The translations under genes were made by a program, and so were the position numbers. Below are positions 1-5,140 of a stretch of 5,140 nt of DNA, piece by piece. The notes under the pieces were generated by a model, which did no database searches, was not told where the DNA came from, and saw only the letters and a list, made by a program, of their open reading frames with translations. The stretch comes from Deltaproteobacteria bacterium (GTDB lineage Bacteria; Desulfobacterota_B; Binatia; Binatales; Binataceae): the NCBI GenBank assembly GCA_021827465.1, contig JAKAVX010000243.1:1-5140 (forward strand), in the 5' to 3' direction. The number at the start of each line of letters is the position of its first letter. Positions within the stretch are counted from its first letter, which is position 1.

Positions 1-1
1 C

Positions 2-571
2 AGGGACACCGCCTCCCTCTCCGAGTCCGAGATCGCTCGCGCCGTCATCGAGTCGGTGGCCGAGAACACCGTCGACGGCGTGGTGGCGCCTCTGCTTTGG
101 GCGGCGGTGGGCGGAGCCAGGGGCGCGTACGCATATCGAATGATCAACACCATGGACTCACAGGTGGGACACCGCAGCGAGCGCTACCGGCGCTTCGGCA
201 CCGCGGCCGCGCGGCTTGACGACGCGGCCAACTATCTTCCCGCCCGCCTGGGGGCACTGGCGCTGATGGCCCTTCGGCCCTCACGGTCCGCCGCGGTGGC
301 TGGGATCATCCGCCGGGATGCGCCCGCCCACCCCTCACCCAACGCCGGGGTCATCGAGGCTGCCTTCGCCGCCTTGCTGGAGGTGAGCTTGGGCGGCGAG
401 AACCTCTACCAGGGACTCGCGGAGCACCGGGGAGTTTTAGGGGGAGGATCGCCGCCGCGCGCCCAGGACATCGAGGAGGCCTGCAGGCTTTCGCGGATGC
501 TCGGGCTGGCGACGCTGTGTTTCATTGGCTTGGCCGGGATGGCCTTCACGGCTGTGCGGAGGCGCGGATGA
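2..571 (+). CDS. cobD: Adenosylcobinamide-phosphate synthase CobD/CbiB, 3' part
   Basis: This is the C-terminal 189 residues of the integral-membrane enzyme that joins adenosylcobyric acid to aminopropanol (or its phosphate), giving adenosylcobinamide (phosphate) late in cobalamin synthesis. The frame is open from base 2, so the true start lies outside the window; the GTG at 56 is an internal valine. Family signatures seen, numbered from the first visible residue: ESVAENTVDGVVAPLLWA (17-34) and INTMDSQVGHR (48-58), the most conserved CbiB segments. A hydrophobic segment at 167-185 followed by RRRG fits the final membrane helix and a positive-inside tail. The TGA stop at 569-571 overlaps the cobQ start as ATGA, so both are probably one operon. 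The family usually has about 300-330 residues, so roughly the first 40% is missing here. Identification is firm; the name may be given as cobD or cbiB depending on nomenclature. Confidence 0.95.
   Translation, partial: RDTASLSESEIARAVIESVAENTVDGVVAPLLWAAVGGARGAYAYRMINTMDSQVGHRSERYRRFGTAAARLDDAANYLPARLGALALMALRPSRSAAVAGIIRRDAPAHPSPNAGVIEAAFAALLEVSLGGENLYQGLAEHRGVLGGGSPPRAQDIEEACRLSRMLGLATLCFIGLAGMAFTAVRRRG
558..562 (+). promoter_or_regulatory. Ribosome binding site of cobQ inside the cobD tail
   Basis: GGAGG lies 5 nt upstream of the ATG at 568 and within the last codons of cobD. It decides the cobQ start in favour of 568 over the upstream in-frame GTG at 517, and together with the ATGA overlap it suggests translational coupling. 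Confidence 0.8.
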
Positions 572-2085
572 CCGCCAAGGGGTTGGCCATTCTGGGCACG
601 GGAAGCGACGTTGGCAAGTCGACGGTCGTCGCCGGCCTGTGCAGGGTTCTCTCCGATGCGGGAGTGGCAGTGGCCCCGTTCAAGGCGCAGAACATGGCGC
701 TCAATTCGTCCGTCACGCCCGACGGACTCGAGATCGGCAGGGCGCAGGCCGTGCAGGCCGCGGCCGCGGGAATCGAGCCCTCCGTCGAGATGAACCCTAT
801 CCTGCTCAAGCCCGAGCACGGGATGCGCTCGCAGGTCGTAGTGATGGGAAAGCCGCTCGGGACCATGCCGTGGGCGGAATACTCCGCGATGAGGCCGCGG
901 TTCACCGCGATCGTCGCCGAATGCCTCGCAAAACTGCGGCGGAGTTACGATCTCGTTCTTATCGAGGGCGCGGGCAATCCCGCCGAGATAAATCTCAAGT
1001 CCAACGATATCGTGAACATGCACGTCGCGCGGCTTGCCGACGCTCCCGTGCTTATGGTCGGCGATATCGATCGCGGCGGCGTGTTCGCGCAGTTGGTCGG
1101 CACGATGGAACTGCTCGCGCACGACGAACGAAGCCGGGTCGCAGGATTTCTGATCAACAAATTTCGCGGCAACGCCGATCTGCTCAGACCAGGCACCGAC
1201 TTTCTCGAGAGTCGTTTCGGAATTCCCGTGCTCGGCGTGATTCCGTTTATCGAACGGCTTCGCGTCGCGGACGAGGACTCGGTTGCGCTCGACGAACGGC
1301 CCGCGCAAAGCGCCGGCGCACGCGCGCCGGTTCGAATCGCCGTCGTGCGGGTTCCGCATATCTCGAATTTCGACGACTTCCTCGCGCTCGAGCACGAAGC
1401 CGGCGTGGAACTCGTCTTCGTCGAACGGCCCGACGCGCTCTCCACCGCCGACCTCGCGATCATCCCCGGCTCAAAGGTCACGGTGTCGGACCTTGCCTGG
1501 ATGCGCGCCCAGGGATTCGCCGACGCATTCATGGCGCGCGCACGAGCGGGCGGACCGATTCTCGGAATTTGCGGCGGATGCCAGATGCTCGGCGAGCGAA
1601 TCGAAGACCCGCTCGGCGTCGAATCGGGCGCCGCCGAGACGAAAGCGCTAGGGCTGTTGCCGCTCGTGGCCCGCTTTGAGCGCGACAAGGTGACCACGCG
1701 CGTGCGAGCGACCGCCAACACGATATCGTTTCTTACCGATAATCGCCGGCTCGACGATGAAATTTCCGGATATGAAATTCACATGGGGCGAACGGCGCTC
1801 ACGCGGGCGGGGCGTTCGGCTTTCAGGATAATCGCGCGAAACGGCGCATCCTGCGACGTTGCGGACGGGGCAGTCGGCGGCGATGGAACCGTCGTGGGAA
1901 CGATGCTGCATGGAATTTTCGACAACGCCCATCTGAGGCGTGCGATGCTCGCGCGGCTTGGCGGGTCGCGATGGGTCGATGCGAGTGACGGCAGTGAAGG
2001 GCATGAACCGGAATACGAACGGCTCTCGGCAATCGTGAGAGAAAACCTCGATTTCGAATCGCTTCGGCGAATTGCGCGGCTATAA
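568..2085 (+). CDS. cobQ: Cobyric acid synthase CobQ (glutamine-hydrolysing)
   Basis: A complete 505-aa enzyme of the usual family length (about 480-510). It amidates side chains b, d, e and g of adenosylcobyrinic acid a,c-diamide, using glutamine and ATP, to give adenosylcobyric acid in the cytoplasm. The N-terminal half is a dethiobiotin-synthetase-like ATP domain with the P-loop GTGSDVGKST (residues 10-19) followed by PFKAQNMALNSSV, a CobQ signature. The C-terminal half is a class I glutamine amidotransferase domain: GICGGCQMLG carries the nucleophile Cys335, GYEIHMGRT follows, and GTMLHGIFDN carries the probable catalytic His448. The ATG at 568 is preferred because the protein then begins MTAKGLAILGTGSDVGK as in homologues and because GGAGG lies 5 nt upstream. 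It overlaps cobD by 4 nt; its product is the substrate of CobD/CbiB, so the two act in consecutive steps. No frameshift or missing motif is seen. Confidence 0.97.
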   Translation: MTAKGLAILGTGSDVGKSTVVAGLCRVLSDAGVAVAPFKAQNMALNSSVTPDGLEIGRAQAVQAAAAGIEPSVEMNPILLKPEHGMRSQVVVMGKPLGTMPWAEYSAMRPRFTAIVAECLAKLRRSYDLVLIEGAGNPAEINLKSNDIVNMHVARLADAPVLMVGDIDRGGVFAQLVGTMELLAHDERSRVAGFLINKFRGNADLLRPGTDFLESRFGIPVLGVIPFIERLRVADEDSVALDERPAQSAGARAPVRIAVVRVPHISNFDDFLALEHEAGVELVFVERPDALSTADLAIIPGSKVTVSDLAWMRAQGFADAFMARARAGGPILGICGGCQMLGERIEDPLGVESGAAETKALGLLPLVARFERDKVTTRVRATANTISFLTDNRRLDDEISGYEIHMGRTALTRAGRSAFRIIARNGASCDVADGAVGGDGTVVGTMLHGIFDNAHLRRAMLARLGGSRWVDASDGSEGHEPEYERLSAIVRENLDFESLRRIARL

Positions 2086-2125
2086 TTCTTCTCCGGAAAT
2101 CGAACGAGGAACCGGCGTCTCGCAC

Positions 2126-2977
2126 ATGAAACAGGACAAGTCACCGGACAAGGAAGCCGCGGCGATGGAAATCCCGGCTGCACCGCTTTCGCTCGAAGGC
2201 TTCGCCGTCCTTCATCAGATGTTCCGCGTCCGGCATTGGGCCTGGAAAGGCCTCGATTCGGGCGAGCAGCATCGGATAATTTCCGAGGCGTCCGAGCGAT
2301 TCGCCGAAATGGGCTGCCGCGAAGACGGCGAAAGCGCCGTGTTCTCGCAACTGGGCCATAAGGGCGACGTTCTCTTCGTGCACTTCCGGCGCACTTTCGA
2401 CGAACTCAGCTACGCTGAGATCGAGATCGCCAAGCTCGAGATAGCCGAGTATCTGGAAACCTCGAATTCCTATCTTTCGGTTATCGAGCTTGGCCTGTAC
2501 GAGGCGTCGGTCGTGCTTTACCAGCGGCTCCTGGCCGAAGGAATCAAACCGCATTCGGACCAGTGGCAGAGCGAGGTCGAAGGCGAACTCGAACGCCAGC
2601 GCCATAAAATGGCCGAGCGCCTTTATCCGAAAATCCCGCCGCGCCGCTACCTGTGCTTCTATCCGATGGACAAAAAGCGCGAGGGAGCCGACAACTGGTA
2701 CCGGCTTCCAATCACCGAGCGCAGAACTTTGATGCGCGAGCATGGGATGGTCGGGCGGCGTTACGCCGGGCAGGTGACACAGATAATCTCGGGATCGATC
2801 GGCTTCGACGATTGGGAATGGGGCGTCGATCTTTTCGCCGACGACCCGGTCGTTTTCAAGAAGCTCGTTTACGAGATGCGCTTCGACGAGGCGAGCGCGG
2901 GCTACGGAAAGTTCGGTCCCTTTTACTTCGGAATCAGGACGAAGCCCGAGGAACTGGGCAAACTTTTTTCAGTGTGA
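2126..2977 (+). CDS. hemQ: Coproheme decarboxylase HemQ/ChdC (chlorite dismutase family)
   Basis: This 283-aa protein belongs to the chlorite dismutase superfamily. The residues identify HemQ, which oxidatively decarboxylates Fe-coproporphyrin III to heme b with H2O2, ending the coproporphyrin-dependent heme pathway in the cytoplasm. Compared from memory with S. aureus HemQ numbering, a constant offset of 34 places every key residue: Arg165 (R131), radical Tyr179 (Y145), Met181, Lys183 (K149), Trp191 (W157), proximal His206 (H172) and distal Gln219 (Q185). Chlorite-degrading enzymes have a distal Arg in place of that Gln, so chlorite dismutase activity is unlikely. Motifs include FYPMDKKR, NWYRLP, LMREHGMVGRRYAGQ, WEWGVDLFADDP and YGKFGPFYFG. 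The start is uncertain: the ATG at 2126 has GAGGAA 14 nt upstream; an ATG at 2165 has AAGGA 10 nt upstream and would give 270 aa, losing only a charged, non-conserved leader. It lies 40 nt after cobQ on the same strand and may share its transcript. Confidence 0.95.
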   Translation: MKQDKSPDKEAAAMEIPAAPLSLEGFAVLHQMFRVRHWAWKGLDSGEQHRIISEASERFAEMGCREDGESAVFSQLGHKGDVLFVHFRRTFDELSYAEIEIAKLEIAEYLETSNSYLSVIELGLYEASVVLYQRLLAEGIKPHSDQWQSEVEGELERQRHKMAERLYPKIPPRRYLCFYPMDKKREGADNWYRLPITERRTLMREHGMVGRRYAGQVTQIISGSIGFDDWEWGVDLFADDPVVFKKLVYEMRFDEASAGYGKFGPFYFGIRTKPEELGKLFSV

Positions 2978-3033
2978 AAACGCCCGCCCCGCGCGCACGG
3001 TGTCGCATTCGAACGGGCGGGGTCGCTCGCACC

Positions 3034-3144
3034 TGAAAATGGCACGTCGCTAAACGCGCGCCTTTGATGGTCCTGCGCGAATCGCCGCCGCGACGCCGCG
3101 CGGCCGGATGAAAATGCCCTTGGCGCTTGCGGCGGCGCGCCTTT
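3034..3144 (+). repeat. Two loosely similar short blocks in the hemQ-DUF intergenic region
   Basis: TGAAAATG occurs at 3034-3041 and 3109-3116, and each copy is followed 14-18 nt later by an identical 10-mer, GCGCGCCTTT, at 3056-3065 and 3135-3144. The segments between are not alike. The second GCGCGCC is the 3' arm of the possible terminator. The pattern could be a degenerate duplication or chance in GC-rich DNA; no function is assigned. Nothing else recognisable was seen in 2978-3121 apart from a weak 7-bp inverted repeat. Confidence 0.3.
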
Positions 3145-3147
3145 TTT
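3122..3147 (+). terminator. Possible intrinsic terminator or leader attenuator
   Basis: A short G+C hairpin has arms GGCGC (3122-3126) and GCGCC (3137-3141) and a 10-nt loop, followed directly by six T at 3142-3147. The stem is only 5 bp, so it is weak by itself. It lies 145 nt after the hemQ stop and only 26 nt before the ATG of the next gene. It may end hemQ transcripts, or act in the leader of the downstream gene if that promoter lies in 2978-3120. Confidence 0.45.
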
Positions 3148-3161
3148 GGTTTAGCGGGCGC

Positions 3162-3167
3162 AGGAGG
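3162..3167 (+). promoter_or_regulatory. Strong ribosome binding site, decides the start at 3174
   Basis: A consensus AGGAGG is placed 6 nt before the ATG at 3174. It argues against the longer in-frame start at 3108, which would put the hairpin and T-run inside the coding region and add 22 residues of biased composition. Confidence 0.85.
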
Positions 3168-3173
3168 CAGCCG

Positions 3174-4265
3174 ATGATCACGCAAGGCGACGACTATCCG
3201 ATCCATCAGACGCCCGAGCCGGTCCAGCAGGTCTTCACCAGCGACCGGAATTTCTATGATCGATTTTTCTTCAACGGCTACTGGCGCGATGGCGAACCGT
3301 ACTTCGCGGCCGCGATGGGAATCTATCCGAACGTCGGGATTATCGACGCGGCCTTCAGCGCAGTCGTGGGCGGCGTGCAGCATTGCGTGCGCGCCTCGCG
3401 CCCGCTCGGCGTGGAACGTCTCGACACGCGGGTCGGGCCGATCTCGATCGAGATTGCACACCCGATGCGCTCGCTGCGCCTTCGGGTCGACCATCCGGAA
3501 GTCAAAGCGGATCTGGTTTTCGACGCGCGCGCGATGGCGATCGAGGAACCACGCTTCACGCGGCGCGTGAGCGCCCGGCTCCTGATGGATCTGACGCGCT
3601 TCACCCAGCATGGCGGCTATTCCGGCAAGCTCACGGTCGCGGGCAAAACCTACGAGGCCGCGCCGGCGCGGGTGTGGGGTTCGCGCGACCGTTCGTGGGG
3701 CGTGCGCCCGATCGGTCCGCGCGATCCGGCAGGCGTGCCCGATACGACCTTGCCGCAATTCTTCTGGCTATGGTCGCCGTGCAACTTCGAGGATCTGTGC
3801 ACCCATTTCGACGTGAACGAAAACGCGGACGGCTCGCGATGGCACGAGTTCGGCGCGCTTGCGAAACCCGATCCCGCCTCTGCGCCGGAACTCGCACGGG
3901 CCGTTGACTGGGGCGTCGAATACATCCCCGGCACCCGCCATGCGAAACGCGCGCGAGTAAGTATCACCGACGCTGACGGCCGAATGCGGCAGGTCGAACT
4001 CGAAATGCTCTACAATTTTTACATGCAGGGTATCGGCTACGGCCATCCGAAATGGGGACACGGCCTGTACGTGGGGCCGGACGCGTCGGATTACGAAAGC
4101 TTCAAGTTGGCCGACATCAAGGAAAGCGAGCCGCTGTATCAGCATATCCAGGCCGTATGCCGGGCCAGGACGGACTCGCACGAGGGCATGGGAATTCTCG
4201 AAATGATTATTCTCGGGCCGCATCAGAAGAGCGGCTTCAAGGAGTTCCTCGACATGCATCCGTAA
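3174..4265 (+). CDS. Conserved protein of unknown function, DUF7065/DUF7064-like
   Basis: A 363-aa protein with no assigned function. It resembles, from memory, a family common in actinobacteria and in some proteobacteria and Binatota, now described by paired domains DUF7065 (N-terminal) and DUF7064 (C-terminal). Conserved-looking blocks are DRNFYDRFFFNGY (24-36) with YFAAAMGIYPN (43-53), EEPRFTRRV (124-132), VWGSRDRSWGVRP (167-179) and QFFWLWSP (195-202) with LCTHFDVNENADG (208-220). The RDRSWG block and the many beta-type segments recall the AttH/CrtC lipocalin-like fold, seen in hydroxyneurosporene-type hydratases and secondary-metabolism proteins; this is inference and gives no substrate. 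No signal peptide or membrane helix is visible, so it is probably cytoplasmic. The start at 3174 is chosen from the AGGAGG 6 nt upstream. It stands as a single gene between a possible terminator and a strong one, so its neighbours say little about its role. Confidence 0.85.
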   Translation: MITQGDDYPIHQTPEPVQQVFTSDRNFYDRFFFNGYWRDGEPYFAAAMGIYPNVGIIDAAFSAVVGGVQHCVRASRPLGVERLDTRVGPISIEIAHPMRSLRLRVDHPEVKADLVFDARAMAIEEPRFTRRVSARLLMDLTRFTQHGGYSGKLTVAGKTYEAAPARVWGSRDRSWGVRPIGPRDPAGVPDTTLPQFFWLWSPCNFEDLCTHFDVNENADGSRWHEFGALAKPDPASAPELARAVDWGVEYIPGTRHAKRARVSITDADGRMRQVELEMLYNFYMQGIGYGHPKWGHGLYVGPDASDYESFKLADIKESEPLYQHIQAVCRARTDSHEGMGILEMIILGPHQKSGFKEFLDMHP

Positions 4266-4300
4266 GCGCCCCGGCGCGGCGCATGCGGGCGCGGAAGCCG

Positions 4301-4342
4301 AAACGAAAACGGCCGGCGAGAGACTCGCCGGCCGCATTATTT
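4301..4342. terminator. Bidirectional intrinsic terminator between convergent genes
   Basis: A perfect 11-bp stem, CGGCCGGCGAG (4310-4320) against CTCGCCGGCCG (4324-4334), closes a 3-nt AGA loop. The + strand continues with CATTATTT (4335-4342); on the - strand the hairpin is followed by GTTTTCGTTT (complement of 4301-4310). It lies 44 nt after the stop of the upstream + gene and 9 nt beyond the stop of the - strand selenoprotein gene, so it probably ends transcription from both sides. Confidence 0.88.
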
Positions 4343-4343
4343 C

Positions 4344-4643
4344 TCAGGATCTGAGCTTGTCCAGAACGCGTTCGATAAACCCGCTTCGGGGCGGATCGAG
4401 CGGCGGGAGCTCCTTGCCTTCCTTGAGCGCGGCGAAAGTGCGTTCGACCTCGCCCTCATTCGGAAAACGGCCCCGTTCGGCTTTCGAGAAGAGGAGATTG
4501 CCGTCGACCAGCACGTCGAACTGACCCCTGGAGCCGATTTTTATCTCGGCTTTCTCGCCGAAGCGCTGCTTGAGAGATGCGGCCAGACTGACCGCGTGCG
4601 GCTTATACCCTCAAGCCGAGCAATAGAGGATTTCAACTGCCAT
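4344..4643 (-). CDS. SelW-like Rdx-family selenoprotein, in-frame TGA read as Sec
   Basis: The - strand from ATG at 4643-4641 to TGA at 4346-4344 encodes 99 residues if the in-frame TGA at 4613-4611 (codon 11) is read as selenocysteine. The N-terminus is MAVEILYCSA-U-GYKPHA, the redox CxxU motif (Cys8, Sec11) after the first beta strand of the thioredoxin-like Rdx fold (SelW/SelT/SelH group). Family-like sequence continues in the same frame past the TGA: SLAASLKQRFG (19-29), then IGSRGQFDVLVDG (36-48), LLFSKAERGRFPNEGEVE (50-67) and a charged tail to Ser99. The family is usually 75-100 aa. It is thought to act in thiol redox reactions; the exact substrate is unknown. A bacterial SECIS hairpin directly follows the TGA. 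No clear Shine-Dalgarno is seen. The gene starts 55 nt after the pdaD stop on the same strand and may be co-transcribed. The alternative, a Cys-to-stop mutation, is unlikely given the hairpin. Confidence 0.92.
4579..4595 (-). promoter_or_regulatory. Bacterial SECIS element for the selenoprotein
   Basis: Read on the - strand, GCGGUC (4595-4590) pairs with GGCCGC (4584-4579) as 6 bp, including one G-U, around the 5-nt loop AGUCU (4589-4585). The loop begins 21 nt after the UGA at 4613-4611, and its second base is G. This meets the known bSECIS rules: apical loop 16-37 nt after UGA, a short stem, and a G within the first two loop bases. The loop resembles GGUCU of E. coli fdhF, which SelB binds. 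It lies within the coding sequence, as is normal in bacteria. Confidence 0.85.
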
Positions 4644-4698
4644 CAGTAAAAGCCTACGCTGCAAGTCGGGCAATTCAAGGCCCGAACGACCGGCTGCT

Positions 4699-5140
4699 TC
4701 ACCTGCCTTCCGGCAGGTCGACGAATACCGCCGCGGCCACGACCGAAGTCCACAGTCCATCACGGTCGCCGATCGCGGACTGAGTGACGTTGCGCGTGCT
4801 GACGATTTTGTCCGAGACGCGCCAGATGTCCTTGCGCTCGTCGTAGCTCGAGTTCGGGTCGAAATCGACGCCGAGAATCGTCGCGAGCATCATCGCCGCC
4901 AGATCTTCCGCGTAATCTCCCGCCTTCTGATCGGTCTCGCCGAAGCTGTGATGCTCCGAGAGATAGCCGTACTGGGCGGGATTTGCGGGAATCGCCACGC
5001 CGACCGAAGAGGCGATTAGCCGGTGCGGTTCGTTGGTGGCGTTGTCGCTCATGACGGTGAAGACGATTTGTCCGGGCGAGAGATACCTGAGGCCTTCCTG
5101 CTGGGAGATTAGCTTGCAGTTGGGCGGAAAGATGGATTTC
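4699..5140 (-). CDS. pdaD: Pyruvoyl-dependent arginine decarboxylase, partial
   Basis: The last 146 codons, read from 5139 down to the TGA at 4701-4699, encode most of the alpha (pyruvoyl-bearing) chain of an arginine decarboxylase, which makes agmatine and CO2 from arginine and feeds polyamine synthesis or acid/arginine use. Numbered from the first visible residue, it shows SIFPPNCK (2-9), following the self-cleavage point where Ser2 would become the pyruvoyl group; [13 protein letters not shown] (15-27); [17 protein letters not shown] (35-51); [12 protein letters not shown] (57-68), probably including the catalytic Glu62; [15 protein letters not shown] (73-87); and TRNVTQSA (115-122) before [13 protein letters not shown]. 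The ATG at 5052 is internal, because homologous sequence continues upstream to the window end; the beta chain and true start lie outside. The visible residue before Ser2 is Lys, where characterised enzymes have Ser or Thr. It is probably the first gene of a short unit with the selenoprotein. Confidence 0.93.
   Translation of the reverse strand, partial: KSIFPPNCKLISQQEGLRYLSPGQIVFTVMSDNATNEPHRLIASSVGVAIPANPAQYGYLSEHHSFGETDQKAGDYAEDLAAMMLATILGVDFDPNSSYDERKDIWRVSDKIVSTRNVTQSAIGDRDGLWTSVVAAAVFVDLPEGR

Noticed and set aside
517..567. GTG at 517 as the cobQ start
   Set aside because: The extra 17 residues lie in cobD coding sequence and are not CobQ-like; the ATG at 568 has GGAGG 5 nt upstream and matches the family N-terminus.
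1..850. Apparent shift in codon style between cobD plus early cobQ and later cobQ
   Set aside because: Only an impression by eye; no count was made and the CobQ protein is continuous across it, so transfer or recombination is not claimed.
406..1395. Long open frame on the - strand opposite cobD/cobQ (329 codons), and others such as 2934-3758 and 945-1721 on the - strand
   Set aside because: They lie antisense to well-identified genes, have composition typical of shadow frames (rich in Arg/His/Ala), and show no recognisable motif; high GC makes such open frames common.
525..1679. Alternative + strand frame within cobQ (384 codons)
   Set aside because: Extremely Arg-rich shadow of the genuine CobQ frame, which carries every family motif.
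2072..2125. TTG at 2072 as the hemQ start
   Set aside because: It overlaps the cobQ end by 14 nt, has no ribosome binding site, and adds residues that homologues lack.
2983..3021. Inverted repeat CCCGCCC/GGGCGGG after hemQ as a terminator
   Set aside because: A 7-bp stem with a 25-nt loop and no T-run; likely chance in GC-rich sequence.
3108..3173. ATG at 3108 as the start of the 363-aa gene, with a signal-like MKMPLALAAARLFWF
   Set aside because: No ribosome binding site, and it would contain the hairpin and T-run; the consensus AGGAGG before 3174 is much stronger.
4344..4643. The - strand reading as a pseudogene interrupted by TGA
   Set aside because: The TGA falls precisely on the CxxU Sec position, the remaining frame is intact, and a SECIS hairpin follows at the proper distance.
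1..5140. CRISPR array, tRNA/rRNA genes, insertion sequences, cobalamin riboswitch
   Set aside because: No regularly spaced repeats, no tRNA- or rRNA-like segments, no transposase or terminal repeats seen; any B12 riboswitch would lie upstream of the cob genes, outside the window.

Overview
This GC-rich window holds six protein genes. Four are on the + strand: the end of a cobalamin gene (cobD/cbiB), cobQ, hemQ and a gene of unknown function. Two on the - strand converge on them: a small selenoprotein gene and a pyruvoyl-dependent arginine decarboxylase cut by the window end. Gene content suggests an uncultured, GC-rich soil- or sediment-type bacterium. HemQ, a Sec-containing Rdx protein, a pyruvoyl arginine decarboxylase and a DUF7064/7065-like protein together would fit a Desulfobacterota/Binatota/Myxococcota-like lineage, but this placement is a low-confidence inference.

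Left part (1-2977), tetrapyrrole metabolism. The cobD/cbiB 3' end overlaps the cobQ start by an ATGA, and a Shine-Dalgarno lies inside the cobD tail, so the two are translationally coupled. CobQ makes adenosylcobyric acid, and CobD/CbiB then attaches the aminopropanol arm. After 40 nt comes hemQ, the last step of the coproporphyrin-dependent heme route, with all the diagnostic HemQ residues present. B12 and heme synthesis share uroporphyrinogen III as precursor.

Middle (2978-4265). A 196-nt intergenic stretch carries a possible weak intrinsic terminator just upstream of a strong AGGAGG site. This is followed by a 363-aa conserved protein of unknown function that looks like the DUF7065/DUF7064 family (possibly AttH/CrtC-like lipocalin fold). 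A perfect 11-bp hairpin with A-rich and T-rich flanks ends it and probably serves as a bidirectional terminator between the convergent genes.

Right part (4344-5140, - strand). The apparently gene-free stretch 4344-4643 is a complete 99-codon SelW-like (Rdx family) gene with an in-frame TGA at codon 11, exactly where the CxxU motif needs selenocysteine. A well-formed bacterial SECIS hairpin starts 15 nt after the TGA, with its apical loop 21 nt after it. Standard ORF calling misses this gene. It is the most notable item in the window. It lies 55 nt downstream of the arginine decarboxylase gene (arginine to agmatine), which runs off the window end right at its self-cleavage site.
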